NCBI GenBank assembly: GCA_025201375.1
Contig: JAIWZP010000002.1
Location: 124,001 to 188,000 of the forward strand
DNA from: Gongronella butleri
Lineage: Eukaryota > Mucoromycota > Mucoromycetes > Mucorales > Cunninghamellaceae
Length of the DNA stretch: 64,000 nt
Direction: 5' to 3'
How positions within the stretch are numbered: the stretch's first letter is position 1; each line of letters opens with the position of its first letter. A program made the translations under genes and the position numbers. Below the pieces are notes generated by a model. That model was not told where the DNA came from. It did not search any database and saw nothing but the letters and a program-made list of their open reading frames with translations. Shown piece by piece: positions 24,640 to 35,026 of this stretch.

Positions 24640-24646
24640 TTATATG
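24640..24646 (-). promoter_or_regulatory. TATA box of secreted protein 3
   Basis: A TATAAATA word on the minus strand lies about 50 bp upstream of the start codon. The duplicate gene has the same word at the same distance. Confidence 0.5.
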
Positions 24647-26124
24647 TTACCGGTCATTTTTTTATCGTTCCGCCGCAATACATATGGGACCTGCAATAAG
24701 AAAAAGGCTGGACGCGCTCTAGGTTATCTTTTTTTTTGATACTGGACAAGCATGGTAAAATCCGAGTAATTATTCTGAAATGTATTATGAGAATATTCGA
24801 TCTGGAATAAATTGCAAACACTCGGTTTGAAATGAAATAGTGTAGCGCCTGAAAATGAAAGCACTATAGGAGGTCTTTGGTCATGCAAAATTTAGCAATC
24901 CAGGTTCAACACAAGCCCAAAAAGAGAAAAAAATATGTATACGGCTACAAATGTACCCTGGTCTTTCTAGGCAATGCGTTTTTGTCATCGTTTGAGACCC
25001 TTGTTTCATAGCCAGGGACACAAAAAACCTATTGGTCGCGTGTATTCGGAACAATCGAGAAATCGCGGAACATTTTGGCCAATTGATTCCTGCACGCAGG
25101 AGTAAAAGGCCTGTTTTCATATGAAATCCCCCCCCAAAACAAGCTCAAAATCTCCTGTTTTTAACGCTTGCGCGTATCGAACAAGCTCAATGGCTGACCA
25201 ACTGACATGGAATTGAACGTTTTCTATGTCTTGAGAGGGTGTAATTGTGTTGTAAGACGCGGCAATTGGACCCGCTGTCATGGAAACACGCGTTTTGTGA
25301 AACAAGGGACACGTCTGAGAATGAAGCGCGTCGCGAATGCTGGGTGGTCGGCGTGTTTACAAAAAACGGGGGCGGTGCACCACATTTCTCGGTTATTTAC
25401 CACAAAGCGGTGCGGAATGTGACTCGATCGATCTTTTTCCCCGCTAAAAAAAAAAAGGGCATACAACCAAAGTCCGTGTTGCAACTAACCTCGTTAAGAA
25501 AGTGACCAGCGCATGAGAACGTGTCGCTTTGGCCTTGCACGCAGAGACTCCGACTCAATTGCTGCCAAAAGCCTGGAAAACAAATCAAAAAGGGTTAAAC
25601 ACTTTTTCTTTCGCCAATTGCGTGCGTGCCTGATCTGGGAGTAGCTCAATCCTTTGGGCCGGCGAATTTCTCGACGCGGACGTGATTTCCATTCCAAAGA
25701 GCAGAATTTCTCAATCGACAAGATTCTCAAAAAAAAAAAAAAAAAAAAAAAAAGGACTGCGAGAATGAGAGCCTTGCGATTCATGACAATGGGAACCAAA
25801 GTAGAGGGATTGTACTTTGCATCCAATTGATATCCTGAGAAATCGGCAACGACACTTTCGGGTCAGTTTGAGCTTGTCCGAAACGTAAAATCTCACCTTG
25901 AATGTGTCTTACCCGTGTCTTGGCGCCCTAAACTTCACCAGTTCAGATAAGAATGGACGCGTCGTTGCGTCTTTCACGTGATTTACGCGCTTTACAAGAA
26001 AGCGCGCCCCTTACTGGCTTTCACGCGCCAAAAGAGCAAAACACAGCATTGCTGTGAGTTTATTGTAAAATTAAGTTTACGGGAACGGGATCGTGATCGT
26101 GGTGGCGGCTGAGATCGTTTAAGT

Positions 26125-27172
26125 TTACGGCAACGGCAACGGGATCGTGACCGTGGTGACGGCTCCTGCACCGGGAGGGATGGTTAACAAGAGGTCATCC
26201 GAGAAGGTGACCGTGGTCGTGACGAGGCCCGGGATCGATACCGTGAAGACGTCCGGTCTCTCCACCGTGGTGGTGGTCGTGGTGGTCGTGGAGGTCGTGG
26301 AGGTGTCTTCATGCGTAGTCGTGCTCGTGGTCGTGGTCGTGCTCGTGCTCGTGTCCAGATCCGTGTCCGTGGTCGTGCTCGTGCTCGTGGTCGTGGTCGT
26401 GGTCGTGTCCAGATCCGTTTCCGTGACCGTGGAGGTGGTCGTTTCCGTGATGGTGCCATCATCCGTGGTCGTGGTGGTCGTTTCCGTGGTCGTGTCCAGA
26501 TCCGTTTCCGTGGTCGTTTCCGTGGTCGTTTCCGTGATAGTGCCATCATCCGTGGTCGTGGTGGTCGTTTCCGTGGTCGTGTCCAGATCCGTTTCCGTGG
26601 TCGTTTCCGTGGTCGTTTCCGTGATGGTGCCATCATCCGTGGTCGTGGTGGTCGTTTCCGTGATGGTGTCCGTGGTTGTAGAGACGGATGTAATTGGCAC
26701 GGTGGTCGTCACTGTCACGGTCTTTGCATGTTCAAGTTCAAGTTCGTGTTTCAGCTTTCTAATGACCCACTTGAGACGACCGGCCACTTTGTGAATTTTC
26801 TATATCCGTGGCGGAGATTAAAATAACCAAATTGAGTCAATGGCTGCATCAAAATGACGCGCCAATCGACGCGTCATGCAAAAAAAAAAAAAAAAGATAT
26901 ACCTCGCTACATTCTTCCCAGCAGTCATCGCCTTTGTTGCCGTCCCAGTCACTGTCTTTGTTGCCATCCGAATCATTGTCATCACCATCATCGTCATCAT
27001 CGTCATCATCGTCATCATCGTCATTGTAATACTTTTGGCCTTTTGCGGCGGCGACTCTACGTTTGATAGGGGCGATTTCGCCCGTCGCAGACGCAGATTC
27101 GACTTTGAAGGCCGTAGCACTAAGAACGACGCTGACAATCAGGACAAATAACAGGATAGAGAAGTTGCGCAT
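26125..27172 (-). CDS. Secreted poly-Asp protein 4 with Thr-rich tail
   Basis: Two exons (26903-27172, 26125-26799) give 314 residues. It is the tandem duplicate of protein 3: signal peptide MRNFSILLFVLIVSVVLSATA, IKRR site, twelve Asp in a row, acidic region, CWEEC, then the phase-0 intron. Exon 2 begins KIHKVAGRLKWVIRKLKHELELEHA and continues with longer Thr repeats of the type ETTTETDLDTTTE and TTTTDDGTITE. Its end differs from protein 3: after the Thr blocks comes a non-repetitive segment (VFTVSIPGLVTTTVTF...) ending PLPLP. So the paralogs keep exon 1 and the helix but differ in tail. Function unknown; a wall or extracellular role is inferred. Confidence 0.75.
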
Positions 27173-27222
27173 GTTGATAACGTTGTTAAAAAAACAGAGA
27201 AACCTTCAGCGCGTCGCGAATA

Positions 27223-27228
27223 TTTATA
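27223..27228 (-). promoter_or_regulatory. TATA box of secreted protein 4
   Basis: TATAAA (within CATATAAATA) on the minus strand, 51 bp upstream of the start codon at 27172, matching the duplicate gene. Confidence 0.5.
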
Positions 27229-28200
27229 TGTTGTCGGCCATTTTGTTATCGTTCCGCCGCAACATCTATGACATCTGCAATAAGAATAAGACTGGACACG
27301 CTCTAAGTTATCTTTTTTTTTCTTTACTTACGTTACTGGGAGCTTGTCAAATGTCGCAAAATCTGAGCAATTTTTCTGAAACGTATTCGAGAATAATCGA
27401 TCTGGAATAAAGTGCAAATCTCGGTTTAAAATGAAACATTGTAGCGTCTAAAAATCATAAAAGCACTCCGCGAAGTCTCGGTCTTGCTATATTTAGCAAT
27501 CCAGGTCCAACACAAGCCCAAAAAAAAAAAAAAAAAAGTACACGGCCACAAATGGACCTTTGTCTTCCTAGGTAATGCGTTTTTGCAATATTTTGAGGCG
27601 CCCGTTTCATAGCCAGGGGCATAAAAATCCATCGGTAGCGGTTTTTGGAGCAATCGAGAATAACAGATCACTTTTGACTGGACACCGTGTCTCAAAATCA
27701 ATATTAGAGAAACAGACGCGTGCCCAACGTACCGCGAATTACTTAACCTGTGGTATACCGCGTGTTGTACCAAAAAAAATGGTGAATCGACTCAAAGGGT
27801 GTCAAGATTTTAGCATTTTGAACCAGCTTTCAGTATTTTTAAGCTGCTTGCCGAGCTCTTAGAACTCATAACGGCATTCATCTACTTGAACACATCATTC
27901 CACGCCTTCTTGTTCAAAAGAGCCCAGTCTTGCGGCGCTGCGATTTCTGGATGGCGCGCGATCATCATTTTTGAAAATCACAAAATTTCCAAGGGGTACA
28001 GTCATCAATTGGAACATGGCGGGATATGAGTCCTCCAATCGCCACGCCATTCGTATACACGGTAAACACGCGTCAATCACCGCCGAATATGAGATAAAAA
28101 CTGGGGGTAAATTGACTCGTTTCAACTTAAAATGCGTTTGAGGTTTTATTTTTGTCTCAAGGACTTCTCAACGAAAAATTCCTGTAGTTCTGAGAAACAC

Positions 28201-28214
28201 ACACCATCAGAAAG
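28201..28214. repeat. Target-site duplication of the LINE (3' side)
   Basis: ACACCATCAGAAAG occurs here, immediately before the element's terminal T-run (the poly(A) tail read from the other strand), and again at 33490-33503. Confidence 0.85.
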
Positions 28215-28385
28215 TTTTTTTTTTTTGTATGATGATTAAATTTTAAGGAGATTCGTTAATCATACGGGAAAAACAGAACAATTGCTGGTCAGAGGAGGAG
28301 AGAAAAAAAAAGGAAGGGGAAAGGGCCAAATGGCCAAAAGACAGGTGTGTGGCGGTGGGGAGCGGGTGAGGGGGGGTTGGGTCAA

Positions 28386-31300
28386 CTAGCCTGTGCGGGA
28401 TGCTTCAATCAGTGGCCGGACAATGTCAAAGTGGTGTTGCCAGACGGCGAGAATCGAAGAATTGAACAAAGGGATGAGATCATCGGGGCAAAGGGAGGGG
28501 CGACGGATCCAAAAATTTATGTTGACATCCGAGAATTGTACGCCGTGCGTCCGCTGCTGCTTGGTCCATATCTCGTGCTTGGGGGGACATTCAAACAAGA
28601 AATGGAGGTCGTTTTCCAAGGGATCGGGGCAAAAACGGCAGGTGGACGTCGGGAAATCGCGATGGCGGCGTTTGTACATATGGGCGGCGGTGGGCAGGCA
28701 CTCTGTAACGAGGCGCCACCATATGGTACAGGTGTTGTGAGCGATGTCGTGGTGTCGCCAGATGCGTCTCCAATCGCAACGATCGCAATCTAGGTGCATC
28801 AGCCGACCAGGCTGCTCAATTGGGTCGTCTTGGAAGCGTGGATGGAGGGCGTGGCGTGACTTTGCTGAGCGGGACGGGCTTGGAGGAAAGGGGCGTGTGT
28901 ATGGATATCTTGCGTGTGGACGCGTCTTGCACCTAGCCTGGGGCCTGACGGAAGACTTTGAGCGTCAATTCCAGCCGGGCTTGCCAAGGGAACTTGTGGG
29001 TATCGCGCGGGGGGCCGAGGGTGGCCGCTGTGATCATGTCGACGTCGCCATAGGCGCGATGGAATACGGCACCAAAGAAAGAAAGCATAGGATCCGTCGT
29101 GTTGTCGAGGTCTTTCATAAATCGCTTGCAAAGGTGTGCTTGGAGCGCGATTTGCTGCAACGCGGGATCAATGGCGCCTAGACCTCCCTCATCCTTGGGC
29201 AGGGTGACCACATCCCACGAAGGAGTGACGCTAAAAGGCAAAAGAAGGTAGCGGGCAAGGGAGCGGATCTTTTGTAGCCATTTGAGCGGGACAGGAGTTA
29301 CGCGTACGACGTGTCAGACCTTGGATAGGATCATGCCATTGGTGACCATGCTTGCGCCGCGGATGGACATGTGGCGCATCTTGTGGATCTTGCATTGCGT
29401 GTTCACTTTGGTGGTGATATCGTCCAAAAACGCGTCCAATTGCTTGGCGCTCGAATACAGGAGGAATCCAAGGTATTTTGCAGCTTTCGGGGATTGTTTG
29501 TCATGCCATTGGGCCCCAGTGACGTGTCGAACGTGCCTCCAAGAGGTTAAAGGCTCTCCACTGAGGGAAATCATCTCCGTCTTGTGGACATTGAGTCGCG
29601 CATTTGATGCTCTTGCATATTTGTCAAAGATGGCCATGAGTGTCGTCCATTCGTCTGGTTTTTGCAGTAAAACAGCCACGTCGTCAGCATATGCCATGAC
29701 TTTGACGTGATGGTCGGAGCGAGCATTGGGACCTTTGCTGTGGCCGCGCATTGCGAAGGGTACCAATCCCTTGATGGACTGCTCATTGATGACGGTGCGG
29801 ATGAATGGTTCAATCATGAGGTTGAAGAGCAAAGGGGACAGCGGGTCACCTTGACGGAGGCCTCGAGCCTGGCGGAAAGGCGCCGCTTGGAACCCATTGA
29901 TGGACAGCGTGACATTGGTGTCGAAAAGAAGCGTTTGTAGGGTATCGATCATCTTTTTCGGGAAGCCAAATCGACGGAGCGCATCTGCCATATAATCCGA
30001 GTGTATGCGATCGTAGGCTTTTTCCTGGTCCAAGCAGGCCATGACCCAGGCGCTGCGCAAGATGATGCGTGACTTTTCGACTTGACGCTGGTGTTCCATG
30101 AGGGCCTGGGCGACCCATCCATGCGACGAAATGTGGCGACCTGCAACAAAGCCGGTTTGTGCGGGATACAGCATGCGAGTGAGAGGGTGGCGCAATCGGT
30201 CGGCCAGCATTCGCGTGAACAGCTTAGCATCGCAATTGACCATCGAGAGCGGTCGCCAGTTGCGCAGGTCCTTGGCGTCGCCCTTTTTGTATAACAAAAT
30301 CATCTTGATCTGCTGCCAAGATGAGGGAATCGCTCCATCCAAGGCATTGGACATGACACGCGAGAACAAATCGAGGGCAGCGGGGCTTTCCGCAAAGAGC
30401 CAGATATACAACTCAAAGGGGAGGCCATCCGGGCCAAGGCTCTTGCGACGGGGGGGGGGAATCCTGGATCAACTGCAAGACAAGGTCGGGTGAGGGCGGT
30501 TCAATAAGCGCTTTTTTTCTCTCCCGCTTTGAGTCTTACCGACGACGGCACCGCGGAGAGGATCTCACGCAATGCCGTCTTGTCCCTAGACTCCGGGGAG
30601 TAAAGAGACATGTAGAAGTTCCGAGCTGTTTCCACGATTTGGTCGGTTTGAGTGGCCAAAGTTCCATCTAGGCGTTGAACGGCGGCAAGGGTCTGCGACT
30701 TGTTTCTGTCTTTGATCACTTTGAAAAAGTACGCGTTGCTGCGCTCGCTTTTTCAGCCCATCGAGTGGCAGATAGCGTGATGAGACGCTCCATGTCTTTC
30801 GAGATCCATTCCTTCATTGCCTGTTGATGCGTGAGCAGTGCCGGAGTGGGTATGCGGCTCGGCATGTCGGCGAGGAGATGCTGCTCAGTCGCTTGCATGC
30901 GTTGCCAATGTCAACGACGGCGTCCAGCGATTTTGGGACCCATGTCGCGTGCGATTTTGCCAATCATGCCTTTGATATTCTCCCAAATGTCGATGATTTC
31001 GGTGGGCGACGCGTCATCTTGCCATTGGTGCTCAATGAGCATGGCCACTGCGGCCAGGCAGATTTCGGAAAACTCGGAATCGTCCAAAAGGAAAGAATTG
31101 AATCGCCATATGCCCGGGCTGTCATCGTGATGGATGACGTGACATCCATGCGCAGCAGCCGGTGATCCGTATACGTGACCAATTCGTTGGTGAGGCGCGT
31201 CGACAGCCGGTAGAGGTGAGGGGACACGAAAATATAATCAATGGTGGATGTGATGCCTCTGCGTTGGAAGGTCGGTGCGTGATCGTGCGAGGTGTCGAGC

Positions 31301-31869
31301 AAACCAGCGCCTTTGAGCCACGCAGCCAGCCGCGCGGTCCATGAGGGCATGGGGGTGGTATACAATCGGGCATTGAAGTCGCCTCCAACGATCCAATGGG
31401 TGTCATCGGCAACTGCAATGGATGAAAGAAAGGGGAGAGATGTGAAATTCTGCCAAAATTGTGCTTTTTGACTTTCGAGCCGAGCAGGGGCATATATGGA
31501 CACCACGTTGTATGATGCTGAAGCCCTGCTGTCGTGGACCAGGGCCCAGATCACTCGTTGGTCAAGTGAAATATAGGAATCGATAATAGTGAGGCGGGGG
31601 GGGTTGAGGACGACAATGGCTGTGGATTTGGTGAAAACGACCTGAACCGTGCCAAAGGAGCGCTTAAATTGTTGAACGTGACGAGGCGAGAGGTGGTGAT
31701 CCGGTCCATTATACAAATCTTGCATAAGGAGTAGATCAAGGGAGAGGAAGTTGGAGCGAAGATATTTGATGAATGCTTTATGGCGGCGGGTGCTGAGTGT
31801 GAGGGTGTTTGCGTCCTTGAAAACGCCATTGGTGTTTAAGGACGCGATGCGCAGTTGGTCCCTACTCAT
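28386..31869 (-). pseudogene. LINE ORF2: endonuclease and reverse transcriptase, broken
   Basis: The endonuclease part (30964-31869) starts MSRDQLRIASLNTNGV and shows VGGDFNARL, STIDYIFVSP and the terminal TDHRLLRMDV of APE-type endonucleases. A linker follows in shifted frames (about 30501-30898). The reverse transcriptase lies at 29314-30411 with LLYKKGDAKDLRNWRPLS, LDQEKAYDRI, GLRQGDPLSPLLFN and AYADDVAVLL. Later fragments (28933-29241 and 28386-28799) include a C-terminal finger, TCRFCPDPLENDLHFLFEC. At least four frame changes separate these blocks. The start codon overlaps the ORF1 stop in the string ATGAGTAG, a coupling typical of two-frame LINEs. Confidence 0.88.
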
Positions 31870-33376
31870 TGAAGAGTGGGGTTGGCAGTCTCTGACGAGT
31901 CTGCCTGGCCGTCAATGACCCCAATTGCGTTTCCGCCGGGTGTTGCAACGTTGTCCTCCTCCATTGGCGTGGCTGCAGAGGTCTTGGCGCGTGTGCGTCT
32001 GTCGTTTTCGTCGGATCCATCCACGTTTTTGGGGGTTTGGCCGTTTGCGACGCATTTTTCAGGCTGCTTCGCGATTTGGTCTTGCGGAAAACGCGTGTCG
32101 AGGTCGTGGGTGCGTTGTTGGAGGCGATGTTGCCACTAGGGCCTCTGTAAGAGGGGTCTCCCATAGTGCCATCCTCGTCTTCGATGATTTGGATGGAATC
32201 GTCAATTTCATTGTGGGCGTCGTCATCTCCCCCAGCAGTCACCGGCGGACGTTGCTCTGGGTCTTCCGCCAGAGGAATGTCAGGCGTCGTGGCGTGTGCG
32301 TCCCCTCCATTTCGGTCTCCGATGGGGAATTCACCTTGTCGGATGTCGATTTGGTGGTCATGGTCGTTTTTGATGGCGTGGAAGGCGAGGGTGTAGGTCG
32401 TTCCGAGGCGAGGGCCCGCTGTGGCAGCTTCCTTGGGCTTCGGATCAAGACTGGCACGCGCGTGTTCGTAATTTGCAAGTCGGATGGCGTCCTCACTGCG
32501 TTTGTCCGGGCAATTCGCTTGATAATGGCCCTTTTTTCGCATTTGAAGCATGTCACACTCTTCAGGCGTGGGCATTCAGCGCTGGTGTGATCTGTTGTGC
32601 GACAGCGGTGGCAAAGTTTTGGCACCGATCGATACCGAACTGGGGCATGCATGTCAAAGCTTGGAAGATGGATAGATCGAGTCGAAAGCGTGTAGTACGT
32701 GTATTCCCCGCGTGGGGTTGCGTCCAGGGTGACCGTGACCTAACCCTCAAAGTATTTCCCTTGCATGATTTTCTTGATCAGGACGACTCCACCATAGGGC
32801 GCGAGGTTCCTTTTGAGTCGACTCGTGAGGAAATCGTCATTGTCGCACCCGGTAAGCTGGCTCAGGGACAAAACGATTAGAACCCGCGCTTCAACATCGC
32901 CCCCCGAGGAGCCAGTCGAGTAGGCGGGCACTTGGCGGCCATTGAGCACCAAACCTTCTTGAGTCGCACGGAAGGATGTCGCTCTGTCAGCGAATTTGAC
33001 CTCAATGATCAGATTGGGGCGTTTATCCGAGCCATACTTGGATACAGGGCGGGCACAGTCGCCAACAAATGGGCCATACTTGTCCTCAATCATCTTGTAG
33101 GCCTCAGTGTGGTGCTTCAAGGGAGGATTGTCACCAAAATCGAACAAAACTGCTTCGGGTTGCAATTGATTTTGCATGTACATGGCGGCACGGTGTTTGA
33201 TCCAGGTTTTCTGATAGCTGGGATCGATAAAGATCTGCTTGGAGGAGGCTGGCGTCATGCCAGCAGCTGCTCGACAATTGAGCGACGTGGGGACGACGTG
33301 GCACGAGCCAAGGCCTCGCTTTGCCACTGTGATCCAGGATGTCTCCCCTATAGGAGGCCCGGTGTCATCGATGCCA
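31862..33376 (-). pseudogene. LINE ORF1: nucleic-acid-binding protein with CCHC knuckles, broken
   Basis: Readable text begins ETSWITVAKRGLGSCH near 33340. It runs through a conserved region and reaches two zinc knuckles, CHRCRTTDHTSAEC and CFKCEK...GHYQANC. Two lesions are visible: an in-frame TAG at 32740-32742 and a one-base loss in an A-run (about 32532-32537) inside the second knuckle. The tail is acidic and Pro/Thr-rich and ends LPTPLFNE, overlapping ORF2. The start is unclear: the ATG at about 33376 leads to an early stop unless a further indel is assumed. Confidence 0.8.
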
Positions 33377-33489
33377 TGATATCTCGAGCCGTTTGAGTAG
33401 CTAAGGTGTTTTCAGAGGAAGGAAAAAGGGGGGAAAGGTGCTAAAAGTTTACTCGAGTAATAAAAGTGAACTTTAGCGGAAAGAAAGGT

Positions 33490-33503
33490 ACACCATCAGA
33501 AAG
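33490..33503. repeat. Target-site duplication of the LINE (5' side)
   Basis: Second copy of ACACCATCAGAAAG, identical to 28201-28214, directly outside the 5' end of the element. Confidence 0.85.
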
Positions 33504-34466
33504 AGCGTGGCTCGCAACATACCTGGACATCGATGATCAATGAAAAAAGTGATTTTTTGACGTCTTTGACGCAGTGTCAAAATCATTATTATTTTTTCGA
33601 CTTGTGAGAAACCGCGTCTGTCTTCGAGTTGCATGCTCCCATTCCGACTCAAATTCACGTATGTGCAGTGTCTCTTGCTATTGGACGCGTCAGCGCGGTT
33701 CTAGCGCACGTTCCAGTCGAGTTTATCGCGTGCAAATTTGAATCAAAAATCACTTGTTGCTCATCAATGAGCTGATGGATTGCCTTCTTTTTTAACCTTT
33801 TTGCGGATTCTCTACGTGATTTACATTTTGTGCAATTTTGATGGAATTCTAGAGACCGATTTTTCATTTTTCATTTTTGGGCTCTTGCCGCGCATAAACT
33901 TTTGAATTGCAATTGTGGCACGTCTGAGGGCTTCTGGCCATGCTCATCACGTTTTACTCTAATTTGTACGTGCTCATTTCACGTTGGTACAAATTTCAGG
34001 GCTTTGTCGTGTCAGATTGGCGAGTGGCAAGTGAATTTTGCTCTAAATCATGACCGTCATGGAGCTCCTCGGGAGAAAATGGCTCAAATGATCCCGAATT
34101 TGCGAATTTGCACCCAGGGGAGGTCTGACGCATTCATTCAACCATCCCAAGTTTTATGGAAATCGGCTATTAGCGCAATGGCCGATGACAAAAAAAAAAA
34201 AAAAAAAGATAGGGTGCACTGATTTTGGCGGCCACGCTCGCTTCCATGCTTTTCTTTCTTTGGGAGGGGTTGGGGCGAGACGTGTGTGTAACATCACTGA
34301 TTCATGCAGCTGGATCCTCGTCGGAGCTGGTACCTCAAACGAGGGAGGATGGCCGCTCACTTTTTTTTTTTTTTTGTGCTCGTCGCGGCTGCGACTTCTC
34401 TTTCTCTTTTTTTCACGGCCAGCGTGTCCTTTTTCTTTGTCCGTCTCGTTTACCTCTTTTTATCTT
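33504..34466. other. Intergenic, repeat-like, no gene
   Basis: The stretch contains words shared with the palindrome near 55.6 kb, such as 'ggacgcgtcagcgcggtt' at 33695 against 55617. An A-run lies at about 34191-34207. No conserved frame is visible. The last 100 bp, with long T-runs and 'ctctttctcttttttt', are the likely promoter of the RCC1-type gene. Confidence 0.5.
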
Positions 34467-34984
34467 ATGTTTCCACCCGACGAGAACGTCACGGAATTGT
34501 CAAACGAGCCATTCCACGCGGATTTGCAATTGACGCCTGAACAATCGTTTTCTGCAAAAGAACAGCTGCCGATGTGCCCGACATTTGAGATTTACGGCGA
34601 CCCGCCGCTCCTCTTCTTCCCTCCCATCCCTTCGAGTAAGCACGCACGCTCCCGGTGTATAAGAAAAAAAGGAAAGCAATGACCCATTTCTGCTCAATTT
34701 GCAACTTTTAGAGGATGAGCCCTTTGTCCCTGCGGGCCCCGCCGAGGCGCGATGCCATGTCTATGGTAAATTAAGTGGAAAAGAAGAAAAAAAAAGTTGC
34801 CAAAACTCGATTTTTTTCTTTCACAAGGTGCGGGCGTGGGTGTGCTCAACACAATTCCAGTGGTTGATCAAGCGCGCGCCGTGTTTCTCTCGCGCCAATA
34901 CACGTACCTCCCGCTCCACGATCATCATTTCATCCGCATCGCGGCTGGTGGCAACTATTTTGCAGGTCTGACCATAGATGGCAA

Positions 34985-35026
<42 letters not shown>

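Larger units (their letters stand above)
22636..25075. repeat. Tandem duplication, unit 1
   Basis: The unit begins 'caattgattcctgcacgcagg' and is followed directly by a second copy starting with the same words at about 25080. Homology covers non-coding DNA before and after the secreted-protein gene, for example 'tgctgggtggtcggcg' at 22898 against 25338 and 'gcatccaattg' at 23389 against 25819. Short frames seen in this DNA, such as one starting MELNVF at 22766, are frame-shifted in the other copy and so are not genes. Confidence 0.8.
25076..27665. repeat. Tandem duplication, unit 2
   Basis: This is the second copy of the 22636-25075 unit. It is slightly longer, mainly because of expanded low-complexity tracts. 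It contains the gene at 26125-27172. Similarity runs through the upstream DNA ('tatcgttccgccgcaa' at 24662 against 27247; 'caatccaggt' and 'gtttcatagccaggg' further on) and ends near 27665 after 'gcaatcgagaa'. Confidence 0.78.
28215..33489 (-). mobile_element. L1/Tx1-like non-LTR retrotransposon, near full length, inactive
   Basis: A 5.3-kb element on the minus strand is bounded by identical 14-bp target-site duplications. It ends in a 12-nt poly(A) tail at 28215-28226. In order it has a 5' leader, an ORF1 with two CCHC zinc knuckles, and an ORF2 with AP-endonuclease, reverse transcriptase (YADD active site) and a C-terminal zinc-finger region. There is no RNase H domain between the RT and the C-terminal finger. 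Both frames carry frameshifts or stops, so this copy is dead. The RT text (KKGDAKDLRNWRPLSM, GFVAGRHI, ARGLRQGDPLSPLLFNL) is of L1/Tx1 type. Confidence 0.9.

Noticed and set aside
26147..26826. Long plus-strand frames across the secreted-protein 4 exon
   Set aside because: Same cause: Thr-codon repeats read backwards give Val- and Arg-rich frames without domain or start context.
28347..29710. Plus-strand frames across the LINE 3' part
   Set aside because: They are antisense to identifiable reverse transcriptase and zinc-finger text.
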